A DNA stretch of 64,000 nt from Asticcacaulis currens (GTDB taxonomy: Bacteria > Pseudomonadota > Alphaproteobacteria > Caulobacterales > Caulobacteraceae). The translations under genes and the position numbers were made by a program. The notes below the pieces were generated by a model that searched no databases, was not told the origin of the DNA, and saw only the letters and a list, made by a program, of their open reading frames with translations. Shown here piece after piece: positions 18,475 to 27,457 of this stretch; position 1 is the stretch's first letter, and each line of letters starts with the position of its first letter. The DNA lies in NCBI RefSeq assembly GCF_028550395.1, contig NZ_JAQQKW010000003.1, positions 186,001 to 250,000 of the forward strand. Direction: 5' to 3'.

Positions 18475-18983
18475 CACTCGCCCCCGATCAGGTCTTTGGG
18501 CTTTAGCAGGTCATCGAAGATCGGGCGACCGGCCACATCGACCGTAAACACCGTTGCGGCGGCCGTCGGATATGAGCCGCGCGCCCGGTCGATATCGACC
18601 TGTGACGCCGCCCCTTCGGTCATGTAGTCGAGCACTAAATACTGGATACCCGGATTGTGCCCGATGATCAGCAGGCAATCGCCCGCCCCTTCGTGCGCTT
18701 CGACCAGACGGCGCAGGTCGGACGCGCCCATATTGAACATGTCGTCACGCACCTCACCGGCGATGTCACCCAGCACGCCTTTGACCGCCTCAAAGGTCTG
18801 GTGCGTGCGGTGGGCGGCGGAGACCAGCGCGTAGTCAGGTTTGACGCCGCGCGCTTTCAGCGCTTCGGCGACGGCGGCGGCCTCGCGCAAGCCGCGCTGC
18901 ATCAGATTGCGCTCGAAATCCTCGCCCGAGGCGCTGTCCTTTTCGGCCTTGCCGTGGCGCATGACGATCAGGTGTTTCATCAT
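18474..18983 (-). CDS. SixA-like histidine phosphatase
   Basis: A 169-residue member of the histidine phosphatase (phosphoglycerate-mutase-like) superfamily. The phospho-acceptor motif is LIVMRHGKAE and the second catalytic His is in LLIIGHNPGIQYL. The short length without extra domains matches SixA, which removes phosphate from histidine phosphotransfer domains. The partner here is unknown. Its stop overlaps the pyrD start, so the two are co-transcribed. Confidence 0.82.
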   Translation of the reverse strand: MMKHLIVMRHGKAEKDSASGEDFERNLMQRGLREAAAVAEALKARGVKPDYALVSAAHRTHQTFEAVKGVLGDIAGEVRDDMFNMGASDLRRLVEAHEGAGDCLLIIGHNPGIQYLVLDYMTEGAASQVDIDRARGSYPTAAATVFTVDVAGRPIFDDLLKPKDLIGGE

Positions 18984-19083
18984 GAGTCGTGTTCCTTGTT
19001 CTGGCCCGCTTATGGACGCGAAAGCCGTCGCGGTTCAAGCCATATTCGCGGTGTTTGGCGCTGGCGTTGATCACCGGCCCTCC

Positions 19084-19113
19084 CTCCTCCCCACGGCTTG
19101 CCGTAGGGAGGAG
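19084..19113. terminator. Hairpin downstream of the ABC exporter gene
   Basis: ctcctccc / gggaggag arms enclose an inner acgg/ccgt stem, between the stop of the ABC exporter (19181) and the start of the sixA-like gene. It resembles the G/C-rich halves of family B repeats. Confidence 0.45.
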
Positions 19114-19180
19114 ACAACGCGCACCTCTCCTCACCCAGCCTTCGGCACCGGGAGCAGACAAACGCTGCCGCGAGCGCGAA

Positions 19181-21019
19181 TTACTCCGCGATAAAGCCAC
19201 CGGTCTGGCGGGCCCACAGGCGGGCATAGAGGCCCTGCGCCGCCAGAAGCTCCGCATGGGTGCCGGTTTCAATAATCCGCCCCTCTTCCAACACCACCAG
19301 CCGGTCCATCCGAGCGATAGTGGAAAGCCTGTGCGCGATGGCGATGACCGTCTTGTCGGCCATAAGTTCGATCAGGCTGTCCTGAATGGCGGCTTCGACC
19401 TCGGAATCGAGCGCCGCCGTGGCTTCGTCCATGATCAGGATGGGGGCGTTTTTGAGCAGGACGCGGGCGATGGCGATGCGCTGTCTCTGCCCCCCGGACA
19501 GCTTGACGCCGCGCTCGCCCACATGGGCATCAAGGCCGGAGCGACCCTTATTGTCGCGCAGGTCGGGGATGAAGTCCCAGGCGTGGGCGCGGCGGGCGGC
19601 TTCGATGATCTCTTCATCAGAGGCCCCTGGCCGGCCATAGGCAATATTGGCGCGGATCGAGCGGTGCAGCAAAGACGTATCCTGCGTCACCATGCCGATA
19701 TGGGCGCGAAGGGAGTCCTGCATGACGTGCGCAATGTCCTGCCCGTCGATCCGGATGTGGCCTTCGCTGAGGTCGTAGAGGCGCAGGAAGACATTGACCA
19801 GCGTCGATTTGCCCGCGCCGGACGGCCCGACCAGCCCGATCTTTTCGCCCGGCGCGATGGTCAGGTCGATGCCATTCAGCGCCGGTTTGCCTTCGGCGTA
19901 ATTGAAGCGGATGCGGTCAAATTGCACCTCTCCCGTCGTGACGCTCAGCGCTTTGGCGTCCGGGGCGTCGCTGACGCTGTGGGCTCTGGCGATGGTCTCG
20001 ATGCCGTTCTGCACCGTGCCGATGTTTTCAAACAGGCTGGTGACCTGAAACATCACCCAGCCGGACATGTTGAGCACGCGCTGCGTCAAGGCGCCGACCA
20101 GGGCGATGGCCCCGACGGTGATCAGCCCCTGCCCCCACAGCCACACGGCCAGCACGCCGGTCGAAAGCAGAAGGGCGGCATTGAGACAGGCCACAAGGAT
20201 ATCCAGCCGCGTGATCAGGCGCTGTTGCTGCTGCCATTTGGCCGTATTGTCTTCCAGCGCCTCACGAACATAGGCGTCTTCGCGCGACGGGTCGGCGAAC
20301 AGCTTGACAGTCTGGATATTGGTGTAGCTATCGACCACGCGACCGACCAGCGCCGAACGGGCCTCGGAGGCCTGCTCAGAGGCGCTCGACAGCTTGGGCA
20401 CAAAGCGCCAGCAGATCAGGCCATAGACGATCAGCCACAGGCTCAGCGGCACGATCAGGCGGATATCGGCCTGAAAGAACATGTAGAGGGCACTGGAGAA
20501 ATAGACCAGCACGTAGAGGAAGGTATCGCACAGGGTAATCAAGGTGTTGCGCACGCTCGACGCGCTATCGACGACCTTGGACGCCACGCGACCGGCAAAG
20601 TCGTTGGAGAAAAAGCTCATCGACTGACGTACCACGTGACGGTGCGACTGCCAGCGGATCAGGGCCGGGAAGTTGGTCGTCACCCCCTGTTGCAGCAGCA
20701 GCGACTGGATTAGCACCAGCAGCGGCCAGCCAAGACCTAACAACAGCAGCATGGCGATAAAATAGTGCCCGTGCTGCGCCCAAAGCTGCGACGGCTTTGT
20801 GGTGTTGAGAATATCCACTATGTCGGCGATGAAGCGGAAGATCATCACCTCGGTCAGGGTGACCAAGAGGCCCGCCGCCAGCACGCCGGCAAAGGCGGGC
20901 CAGGTCTGACGCAGATAGACGAGGAAATAGGGCACGATCGACGCCGGCGGCGTCGTTTCCGGATAGGGCCGGAACGGGTCGATCAGGCGCTCAAAACGGC
21001 GAAACAGGGCGGTCAGCAT
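19181..21019 (-). CDS. ABC exporter, fused permease-ATPase (half-transporter)
   Basis: A 612-residue protein with six membrane helices (residues ~25-340) followed by an ATPase domain with Walker A GPSGAGKSTLVN, signature LSGGQRQRIAIARVLL, Walker B ILIMDEATAALD and the switch His in AIAHRLSTI. It works as a dimer in the inner membrane. This is the MsbA-like/multidrug exporter branch (type IV exporters). The substrate is not predictable. The start at 21019 is preferred over 21049 by similarity to exporter N-termini, but both are possible. Confidence 0.85.
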   Translation of the reverse strand: MLTALFRRFERLIDPFRPYPETTPPASIVPYFLVYLRQTWPAFAGVLAAGLLVTLTEVMIFRFIADIVDILNTTKPSQLWAQHGHYFIAMLLLLGLGWPLLVLIQSLLLQQGVTTNFPALIRWQSHRHVVRQSMSFFSNDFAGRVASKVVDSASSVRNTLITLCDTFLYVLVYFSSALYMFFQADIRLIVPLSLWLIVYGLICWRFVPKLSSASEQASEARSALVGRVVDSYTNIQTVKLFADPSREDAYVREALEDNTAKWQQQQRLITRLDILVACLNAALLLSTGVLAVWLWGQGLITVGAIALVGALTQRVLNMSGWVMFQVTSLFENIGTVQNGIETIARAHSVSDAPDAKALSVTTGEVQFDRIRFNYAEGKPALNGIDLTIAPGEKIGLVGPSGAGKSTLVNVFLRLYDLSEGHIRIDGQDIAHVMQDSLRAHIGMVTQDTSLLHRSIRANIAYGRPGASDEEIIEAARRAHAWDFIPDLRDNKGRSGLDAHVGERGVKLSGGQRQRIAIARVLLKNAPILIMDEATAALDSEVEAAIQDSLIELMADKTVIAIAHRLSTIARMDRLVVLEEGRIIETGTHAELLAAQGLYARLWARQTGGFIAE

Positions 21020-21130
21020 GGCACAGCTTTCGGATGGGGCCGCACGCATGGCAGCCGCGCCGGTCAGGAGGCGTCAGTAGCCGAAAGCGGCGGATCGTGT
21101 CATGCTCAAAAAGATGAAAACGGAGGTTCC

Positions 21131-21550
21131 ATGCCCAATACGCTTCTGATCCTGTGGCCGATGGGCGCACTGGCCGCCCTCACCTTTGTCATGCTGAGCG
21201 GTATCCTGATCACGCGGATTGCCGCAGCAAAGGCCGGACAGGTGACGCCGCGCGACTTTGCCTTTGGCGAAAGCGAGCGGGTGCCGAAGCAGAGCCGCCT
21301 GATCAGCCGCAACTATTCGAGCCTGTTTGAACTGCCGGTGCTGTTCTATGTGATTTGCGTGTTGCTGTTTGTCACGAAAACGGTCAGCGATGTGCAACTG
21401 ATACTGGCCTGGGCCTATGTGGGCTTACGTATCCTCCACAGCCTGATCCATGTTACGATCAACCACATCCTCTTCCGCTTGCTGGCCTTTGCGGGGTCGG
21501 TGACGGTGCTTCTGACGATGTGGGTGCTGTTTTTTGTGCGGCTTGCCTGA
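21131..21550 (+). CDS. MAPEG family membrane protein
   Basis: A 139-residue protein with four transmembrane helices and the MAPEG pattern: FGESERVPKQSRLISRNYSSLFELPVLFY (quoted in part) followed by ARVLHS-like YVGLRILHSLIH. MAPEG proteins include glutathione-dependent enzymes, but the bacterial branch is mostly uncharacterised. The ATG at 21131 follows a GGAGG site. Longer readings would enter the ABC exporter on the other strand. Confidence 0.82.
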   Translation: MPNTLLILWPMGALAALTFVMLSGILITRIAAAKAGQVTPRDFAFGESERVPKQSRLISRNYSSLFELPVLFYVICVLLFVTKTVSDVQLILAWAYVGLRILHSLIHVTINHILFRLLAFAGSVTVLLTMWVLFFVRLA

Positions 21551-21553
21551 ACC

Positions 21554-21584
21554 TATACCTCCCCGGCATAGCCAAGGAGGTATA
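21554..21584. terminator. Hairpin between convergent MAPEG and potG-like genes
   Basis: tatacctcc / ggaggtata arms with a 13-base loop fill the 41-bp gap between the two stop codons. Likely bidirectional terminator. Confidence 0.5.
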
Positions 21585-21591
21585 AGAACGT

Positions 21592-22710
21592 TTAGCTCAG
21601 CAAGGCCGCCGGGGCGCAGGCGTTGAATGACAGCCACACCTTTTCGTCCCAGGTGAAGTCTTCCTGATCCCAGCGCGTCAGGTTGGAGCGCAAGACCTTG
21701 ACCATGCGGCCGCTTTCCAGCTCGACCTCATAGACCGTTTCCGACCCCAGATAGGTCATCAGGCGGATAGTCCCGGCGACGATGTTATAGCCTTCCGGGG
21801 CGTCTTCCATCTTGGTCGGCTTGTGATCGAACTTCTCAATCTCGATCTTTTCCGGACGCAGCGCCGCCCACACGGTTGCCCCGGTCGCGCCGGTCACCCC
21901 GTGGTCGAGATAGATGGGGCCGATGTCACGGCTGTTGATGATGGCGTGGTCCGGCTCATCGACGTCGAGCGTGCCTTCAAACAGGTTCACGCTGCCGATA
22001 AAGTCGGCGACAAAGCGCGAATTGGGGAACTCATAGAGGTCAAAGGGCGTGGCCACCTGTTGCAGCAGGCCGCGGTTCATCACGGCGCAGCGCGTGGCCA
22101 TGGCCAGCGCCTCGTCCTGATCGTGGGTGACCATGATGAAGGTGATGCCGACCTTCTCTTGCAAAAGCGCCAGTTCGGTGCGCATGGCGTCGCGCAGCTT
22201 GGCATCGAGCGCCGACAGGGGCTCATCGAGCAGCAGAACGCGGGGCTTTTTGACCAGCGCGCGGGCCAGCGCCACGCGCTGCCGCTGACCGCCCGACATC
22301 TGGTCGGGCTTACGCTCGCCGAAGCCACCGAGCTTGACCAGCTCCAGCGCTTCCTCGGCACGCTGACGGCGCTCAGCGAGCGGTACGCCGTCCATCTTCA
22401 GGCCATAGGCGACGTTATCGAGCACGCTCATGTGCGGGAAGACGGCGTAGGACTGAAACACCATGTTCACCGGGCGCTTGTTCGGCGGTGTGGTCGAAAC
22501 GTCCTTGCCGTCGATCAGGATACGGCCCTCAGACGGCATCTCAAACCCGGCCAGCATACGCAACAGCGTGGTCTTGCCGCAGCCCGACGGACCGAGCAGG
22601 GAGAAAAATTCGCCCTCCTTGATGTCAAGCGACACATTGTCCACGGCGGTATTCTTGCCAAAGCGCTTGGAGACGTTCTCGAAGCTGATGATGGTCTTCT
22701 CTTCGGACAT
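21592..22710 (-). CDS. potG: Polyamine ABC transporter ATP-binding protein (PotG-like)
   Basis: A 372-residue ATPase of a putrescine/spermidine importer. It has Walker A GPSGCGKTTLLR, signature MSGGQRQRVALARAL, Walker B VLLLDEPLSALD and a C-terminal TOBE domain (residues ~290-365), as in PotA/PotG. It is the last gene of the minus-strand potF-potH-potI-potG order found in Pseudomonas spu and E. coli potFGHI loci. The neighbouring catabolic genes argue for putrescine-type substrates. Confidence 0.9.
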   Translation of the reverse strand: MSEEKTIISFENVSKRFGKNTAVDNVSLDIKEGEFFSLLGPSGCGKTTLLRMLAGFEMPSEGRILIDGKDVSTTPPNKRPVNMVFQSYAVFPHMSVLDNVAYGLKMDGVPLAERRQRAEEALELVKLGGFGERKPDQMSGGQRQRVALARALVKKPRVLLLDEPLSALDAKLRDAMRTELALLQEKVGITFIMVTHDQDEALAMATRCAVMNRGLLQQVATPFDLYEFPNSRFVADFIGSVNLFEGTLDVDEPDHAIINSRDIGPIYLDHGVTGATGATVWAALRPEKIEIEKFDHKPTKMEDAPEGYNIVAGTIRLMTYLGSETVYEVELESGRMVKVLRSNLTRWDQEDFTWDEKVWLSFNACAPAALLS

Positions 22711-22723
22711 CAGTATGTCTCCG

Positions 22724-23623
22724 TCACTTCTTTTCGGGGCCGTGGCCGGCGGTCAGGGCGCTGGTCCCCTGGAATTTCAAGGCGAGGAAGGTGAGCAGGA
22801 CCGTCACCACGATCAGTATGGTTGAGGCGGCGTTGACCTCAGGCGTCACCGAGAAGCGCACCATCGAATAGATCTTCACCGGGAAGGTCACAGTGTCGGG
22901 TCCGGAGGTGAAGAAGGTGATGACGAAATCATCAAGCGACAGGGTGAAGGCCAGAAGGGCGCCGGCGATCAGCGACGGCTGGATATGCGGCACCAGCACG
23001 TCCATCAGGGTGCGCCATTCGCTGGCCCCCAGATCCTTGGCGGCCTCCTCAAGCTCACGGTTGAACGAGGCGAGACGTGCGCGCACCACCACCGCCACGA
23101 AGGGGAAGCTGAACGAGACGTGGGCGATGATGATGGCCCCCAGATTGAGCGGCCACGGCAAACCCTGCGGCCAGGGGAAGATTTTGGCGAAGAAGACCAG
23201 CATACCGACGCCCATGCAGATTTCCGGCACCACGATGGGGATGGCCATGCCCGCGTCGAAGGCCGTGCGGCCGGCAAAACGGAACCGCCACAGGGCAATC
23301 GCCGCCATGGCCCCCACGATCACCGAAATAACGGTCGAGAACAGCGCGATGACGATGGAGTTGGTAAAGGCCTCGATCAAACTCGAATTGGTCAGAGCCT
23401 TGGCATAGTAGTTCAGCGTGAAGCCTTGCCATACGACGTTACGCTTTGAGTCATTGAAAGAGAACACCATCAGCGAGATCAGCGGCGCGTACAGGAAGAC
23501 GGTCACCGCGATCAGCCAGGCCTGAATGGGCCAGCGGCGCATATAGTCCAGGGGACCGGGACGCTCCTTCACAGGACGCTCTTTTTCCACCGGCGTGGCC
23601 CTGACGGAAGCTGAGTCGCTCAT
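22724..23623 (-). CDS. potI: Polyamine ABC transporter permease (PotI-like)
   Basis: A 299-residue inner-membrane subunit with six helices. The ATPase-contact EAA loop is LEEAAKDLGASEWRTLMDV (residues ~195-215). The N-terminal cytosolic extension (about 40 residues with many Arg/Pro/Glu) is longer than in E. coli PotI. The ATG at 23623 overlaps the potH-like stop by 4 bp. An earlier in-frame ATG lies inside potH and is not used. Confidence 0.88.
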   Translation of the reverse strand: MSDSASVRATPVEKERPVKERPGPLDYMRRWPIQAWLIAVTVFLYAPLISLMVFSFNDSKRNVVWQGFTLNYYAKALTNSSLIEAFTNSIVIALFSTVISVIVGAMAAIALWRFRFAGRTAFDAGMAIPIVVPEICMGVGMLVFFAKIFPWPQGLPWPLNLGAIIIAHVSFSFPFVAVVVRARLASFNRELEEAAKDLGASEWRTLMDVLVPHIQPSLIAGALLAFTLSLDDFVITFFTSGPDTVTFPVKIYSMVRFSVTPEVNAASTILIVVTVLLTFLALKFQGTSALTAGHGPEKK

Positions 23624-24531
23624 GCCATCCCCCGCTTCTTCGCCGAGCTGTCGAGCAGGCCCTGAATGGCGATACCGATAAAGGTCAGATAGACCAGAAT
23701 GAAGCACAGGGCCGCGCCAAACGGCCAGTTATTGGCGCGCTTGAACTGGCTTTCGATCACGTTGGCGATCATCTGCGAGTCCGTGCCGCCCAGAAGGTCG
23801 GGCGTCAGATAGGCTCCCAGCGCCGGGATAAAGGTGATTAGCACGCCCGACGCTATCCCCGCCCCGGCCAGCGGGATGACGATGGAGAACATGGTGCGGA
23901 TATGACCGGCCCCCAGATCAAGCGAGGCTTCCAGCAGTGAACGGTCCAGCCGGTCGAGCGTCGAGTAGAGCGGCAGGATCATGAACGGCAGATGCACATA
24001 GACCAGACCCAGCACCACGGCGAAGTTATTATAGAGCAACTCCAGCGGCTGAAACGTGCCCAGCGGCTGAAGCCCGATCAGGGTCATCAGGCCCGACGCA
24101 TTCTCCCACAGAAACCGATAGGTCTGATTGACATAGCCCTCGCTGCGCAGGACCGCGATCAGGGCGTAGGTGCGGATCAGCAGATTGGTCCAGAAGGGCA
24201 GCATGACCAGCAGTAAAAGCCACGGCTTCCACTTGTCGGGCGAAAAGGTGATGGCCAGCGCCACCGGAAAGCCGATCACCACACAGAGGAAGGTGGTCAG
24301 GGCCGCCACCCACAGGGACTTGACGAAGATGCCGAGGTAGAGCGGCTCCAACGCCTTGGCGTAGTTGCTCCACGTCCCCGTGAAGGCAATGTCGATCAGG
24401 CCGCGGTTTTCACCGAAGCTGTAGAGCCAGACGATCCCCAGCGGCACGAAGAAGAAGAAGACCAGCCAGATGAGCGGTGCGCTCATCAGGGCGGCAAAAA
24501 GTCCCTTGGCCTGACGCCAGCTCTGTTCCAT
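23620..24531 (-). CDS. potH: Polyamine ABC transporter permease (PotH-like)
   Basis: A 303-residue membrane subunit, partner of the PotI-like permease. It has six predicted helices and the EAA-like loop LLEASLDLGAGHIRTMFSIV. The start at 24531 (MEQSWRQAKGLFAAL) gives a short cytosolic N-terminus before helix 1. It is separated from potF by 69 bp containing a hairpin that may lower permease expression relative to the binding protein. Confidence 0.88.
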   Translation of the reverse strand: MEQSWRQAKGLFAALMSAPLIWLVFFFFVPLGIVWLYSFGENRGLIDIAFTGTWSNYAKALEPLYLGIFVKSLWVAALTTFLCVVIGFPVALAITFSPDKWKPWLLLLVMLPFWTNLLIRTYALIAVLRSEGYVNQTYRFLWENASGLMTLIGLQPLGTFQPLELLYNNFAVVLGLVYVHLPFMILPLYSTLDRLDRSLLEASLDLGAGHIRTMFSIVIPLAGAGIASGVLITFIPALGAYLTPDLLGGTDSQMIANVIESQFKRANNWPFGAALCFILVYLTFIGIAIQGLLDSSAKKRGMA

Positions 24532-24561
24532 AGGCAGTCCCCTTTGCACACACAAAAGCCG

Positions 24562-24593
24562 AACCGCCGCAGATGCGGGCACCTGCGGCGGTT
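24562..24593 (-). terminator. Attenuating hairpin between potF and potH
   Basis: Perfect 10-bp stem aaccgccgca / tgcggcggtt with a 12-base loop; read on the minus strand it is followed by cggcttttgtg. Such hairpins after binding-protein genes commonly stop part of the transcription or protect the upstream mRNA. Confidence 0.55.
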
Positions 24594-24600
24594 ATGGGTA

Positions 24601-25710
24601 TCAGGCGGCCTTGATCTTGGTCATGGCGTCTTCATAAACTTGCGCCTTGGACGCGTCGAAGGCCGCGTATTCGCAGCGCGCCAGTTCTTCGGCTGTCGGG
24701 AAGATGATGGGGTTGTTCTTGTAGCTGTCCGGCATCAGCGCCTTGGCGGCGGCATTGGTCGTCGGATAGAGGATGGTCTCAAAAATGTGCTTCGAGGCCT
24801 GCGCATCCATCATGTAGTTGATGAACTTGTGCGCATTGTCCGGACGCGCCGAATCCTTGGGGATGCACCAGTTGTCCGAATTGAGCTGCGAGCCTTCCTT
24901 GGGGATGATGAAGTCGATATCGTCGTCCTCGGTCTTCACCTGAGCGATGTCGCCATTGTATTCGAGGACCAGATCGACCTCCTTCGACAACAGCATGTCC
25001 TGACCATTGTCTTCGTGGAAGGCCTTGATATTGGGCTTCTGCTTGATCAGCATGGCGGTGACCTTGTCGATGGTCGCCTGATCGAGGCCGTTGACCGAGT
25101 GGCCGAGATATTTGGCTCCCAGGCGGATCATATCGCCCGCCTCAGACAATACGGCGATCTTGCCCTTGAACTGGTCGGAATCGAACAGATACTTCCACGA
25201 ATCCGGCTTGAAGCCCGCCGGCATTTTCGACTTGCGATAGCCGATACCCAGCACCAGCCAGGTATAGGGGGCCGACCATTTGCGGCCCGGATCATAGGGC
25301 ACATCCATGAAGGCCGGGTCGATATTCTTTAGGTTGGGCAGCTTGGTGTGATCGAGCGGCAGCAGCAGATCGGCCTGCGACAGACGCTCCACGAAGTCGT
25401 TGGACGGGACGATAACATCGAAGCCGGAATTACCGGTCTTCATCTTGGCAAACAACTCGTCATTGGTGGCAAAGATCGACATGTTGACGTCGATACCGGC
25501 GGCCTTCTTGAAGTCGGCCAGCGTATGGGTGCCGATATAGGTGTCCCAGTTGTAGAAGTTCAGCTTGTTGCCTTCGCCGCCAGAGGTGCTGGCCCCCTGC
25601 GAACAGGCCGACAGGCCGCCGAAACTGATGCCCACCGCCGCGGCCCCAAGACCTTGCAGCAAGGAACGACGCGATGCCCCAAAACTTTTCATATGGCGCG
25701 ATGAACTCAT
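24601..25710 (-). CDS. potF: Periplasmic polyamine-binding protein (PotF/SpuD-like)
   Basis: A 369-residue solute-binding protein. The leader is unusual: a twin-arginine-like SRRSLLQGLGAAAVG followed by a lipobox-like GGLSAC at about residue 36, so it may be a Tat-exported lipoprotein. The mature start NKLNFYNWDTYIG matches PotD/PotF (LYVYNWTDYI-like), and the two-lobe fold is complete. First gene of the transporter operon, with a TGTGATCAC palindrome about 140 bp upstream. Confidence 0.88.
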   Translation of the reverse strand: MSSSRHMKSFGASRRSLLQGLGAAAVGISFGGLSACSQGASTSGGEGNKLNFYNWDTYIGTHTLADFKKAAGIDVNMSIFATNDELFAKMKTGNSGFDVIVPSNDFVERLSQADLLLPLDHTKLPNLKNIDPAFMDVPYDPGRKWSAPYTWLVLGIGYRKSKMPAGFKPDSWKYLFDSDQFKGKIAVLSEAGDMIRLGAKYLGHSVNGLDQATIDKVTAMLIKQKPNIKAFHEDNGQDMLLSKEVDLVLEYNGDIAQVKTEDDDIDFIIPKEGSQLNSDNWCIPKDSARPDNAHKFINYMMDAQASKHIFETILYPTTNAAAKALMPDSYKNNPIIFPTAEELARCEYAAFDASKAQVYEDAMTKIKAA

Positions 25711-25897
25711 GTCCGGTCTCCTTCGGTTTCGGCCCGTCGGTGCAGGACGGGGCGGGGTGCGTAAACCTCAGTGCGAAGACCTATCCAGCCCCGCCTGAAT
25801 ATGAAGATAAGTTAACAGAATACGGGATTGGGTTTCTGTCAACCGGCAACTGTGATCACGTTCGCAAATGCGTCATATTTCTTGCCGCCCGCACGTC
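25711..25897. promoter_or_regulatory. Upstream region of potF
   Basis: 187 bp between potF and the puuA-like stop. It holds a strong ribosome site complement near the potF ATG, an AT-rich segment around 25800-25840 that can be a promoter, and the GTGATCAC palindrome at 25852. Confidence 0.5.
25851..25860. promoter_or_regulatory. TGTGATCACg operator candidate upstream of potF
   Basis: 8-bp palindrome GTGATCAC in the only intergenic region upstream of the transporter operon. The same core lies in front of the puuC-like gene and the gntR gene, so the GntR/FCD regulator encoded at 31995 is the likely binder. Confidence 0.5.
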
Positions 25898-27292
25898 TCA
25901 GGCGTTTCTTAAGTACCAGTCGTAGTCCAGTTCGGTGATTTCCTCGAAGAAACGCGCCTGTTCGGTCTTTTTGACCTTCACATACATGTCGATGAAACGT
26001 TCCCCCAGATAGTCGCGCAGCACCTGAGACCGGTCGAGATAATCGACCGCGGCAAACCAGTTGGTAGGCAGCGTCGCGCCGGTTTCGGCGGCCACCGCAT
26101 AGCCATTGCCGACCACGGCGGGGCCGGGGTCGATCTTCTGCGTCAGGCCGTGGTGGGCGCAGGCCAGGATGGCTGCCAGCACCAGATAGGGGTTGCCATC
26201 GGCCCCGGCGACGCGGTGTTCGACGTGGCGCGTATGTGCGGGACCAGCGGTGACGCGCAAAGACACGGTGCGGTTATTGACACCCCAGGTCAGCCCTACC
26301 GGGGCGTAGGAATTGGCCTTGAAGCGCTTATAGCTGTTGGCCCCCGGCGCAAGGATACCCATGCAGTCGGCCAGATGATCCTTCATGCCGCCGATCATGT
26401 GCTTGAGCAGGGGCGAGCCTTCCGGATGGGCGTCGGCACAGAGGTTTTTGCCGTCCTTATCCGCCACCGAGACGTGGACGTGGAAGCCGGAGCCTGCGCG
26501 ATCGGCCCACGGCTTGGCCATAAAGGTCGCTTCGATGCCGAGGCTGAGCGCCACACCCTTGGCCATGCGCTTATAGAGCACGGCATCGTCGGCGGCGCGC
26601 AGCGCGTCCGGCTTGTGCTTCAGGGTCAGTTCGACCTGACCGGGGGCAAATTCGGAAATCGCCCCTTCCAGCGGAATGTTCATCACATCCGCTGTCTCCC
26701 ACAGGGTGCGGAAGAATTCACCGTGCGCTTCGACTTCGGGCAGGCCATAGACCTGAATCCCCTTGGGCGTCTGGCCCGTATTGAAGCCGGCGGCAGGCAC
26801 CAACTCGCCGTTGTGTCCCCGCTCGATATCGACGAGGTAATATTCCAGCTCGCAGGCCACCACCGGCGTCAGGCCATCTGCCTTATAGCGGTCAAGTACC
26901 CGTTGCAGGACATGGCGCGGATCGAGGTCGTTGGGCGTGCCATCCAGTTCATAGAGCGAGAGCATCACCTGCCCCACATCGTCCCCCAGCCACGGCGCGG
27001 GCGTCAGCGTGCCCGGCACCGGTCGCGCCACGCGATCGGCGTCGCCGTCTTCCCAGACGAGACCCGTCTCTTCGCAATCTGCCCCCAGCGTATCGACCAC
27101 CAGAATCGAACCTGGCAGGAAGCGGCCGTATTCGTAGATGGGCAACAACTCATGACGGCGCAGACGCTTGCCGCGCGGCACCCCGGTCATCGAGGTGAAC
27201 AGGATCTCGAAGTAGTTGATATGCGGGTGGGCCTCCAGAAAGGCCTTAGCTTCATCAACGGTGGCGACCATGGGGTGTGGCGGTAAAGACAT
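25898..27292 (-). CDS. Gamma-glutamylpolyamine synthetase (glutamine synthetase family, PuuA/SpuI-like)
   Basis: A 464-residue glutamine-synthetase-fold enzyme. Visible motifs are SEFAPGQVELTLKH, GSGFHVHVSV (ATP/metal region) and the late RVAGADGNPYLVLAAILACAHHGL, as in PuuA-type proteins rather than GlnA. There is no Tyr adenylylation motif. The family ligates glutamate to putrescine or longer polyamines with ATP, marking them for breakdown. It is flanked by the polyamine importer and aldehyde dehydrogenases, supporting this role. It carries no own GTGATCAC site; a family B repeat separates it from the next gene upstream. Confidence 0.82.
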   Translation of the reverse strand: MSLPPHPMVATVDEAKAFLEAHPHINYFEILFTSMTGVPRGKRLRRHELLPIYEYGRFLPGSILVVDTLGADCEETGLVWEDGDADRVARPVPGTLTPAPWLGDDVGQVMLSLYELDGTPNDLDPRHVLQRVLDRYKADGLTPVVACELEYYLVDIERGHNGELVPAAGFNTGQTPKGIQVYGLPEVEAHGEFFRTLWETADVMNIPLEGAISEFAPGQVELTLKHKPDALRAADDAVLYKRMAKGVALSLGIEATFMAKPWADRAGSGFHVHVSVADKDGKNLCADAHPEGSPLLKHMIGGMKDHLADCMGILAPGANSYKRFKANSYAPVGLTWGVNNRTVSLRVTAGPAHTRHVEHRVAGADGNPYLVLAAILACAHHGLTQKIDPGPAVVGNGYAVAAETGATLPTNWFAAVDYLDRSQVLRDYLGERFIDMYVKVKKTEQARFFEEITELDYDWYLRNA

Positions 27293-27304
27293 GTTCGATC
27301 CTTC

Positions 27305-27456
27305 GTGCTCCCCCAGCGGGCTGGAGGAGGTGGCATTTGCGCAGCAAATGACGGAGGGGGGCTACTGGCTTGACATACGGGTCAGAAGCCCCCTCACCTC
27401 CACATCTGGCTTGCCTGCGGCAATCTCGTGCGGTCCCAGCAAGCTGGGGAGGTCGG
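27305..27456. repeat. Family B intergenic repeat inside the polyamine locus
   Basis: Contains ggaggaggtggc, a small stem (atttgcgcagcaaat) and gacggagggggg in tandem, then an inverted half (cccctcacctcc) and a ccagcaagctgg hairpin. The ggaggtggc-stem-gacggaggg plan recurs at 48900. It may stop or attenuate transcription between the aminotransferase and the glutamylpolyamine synthetase. Confidence 0.6.
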
Positions 27457-27457
27457 T

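Noticed and set aside
18989-20713. 574-codon plus-strand frame opposite the ABC exporter
   Set aside because: Same reason: a shadow of a protein with full Walker and signature motifs.
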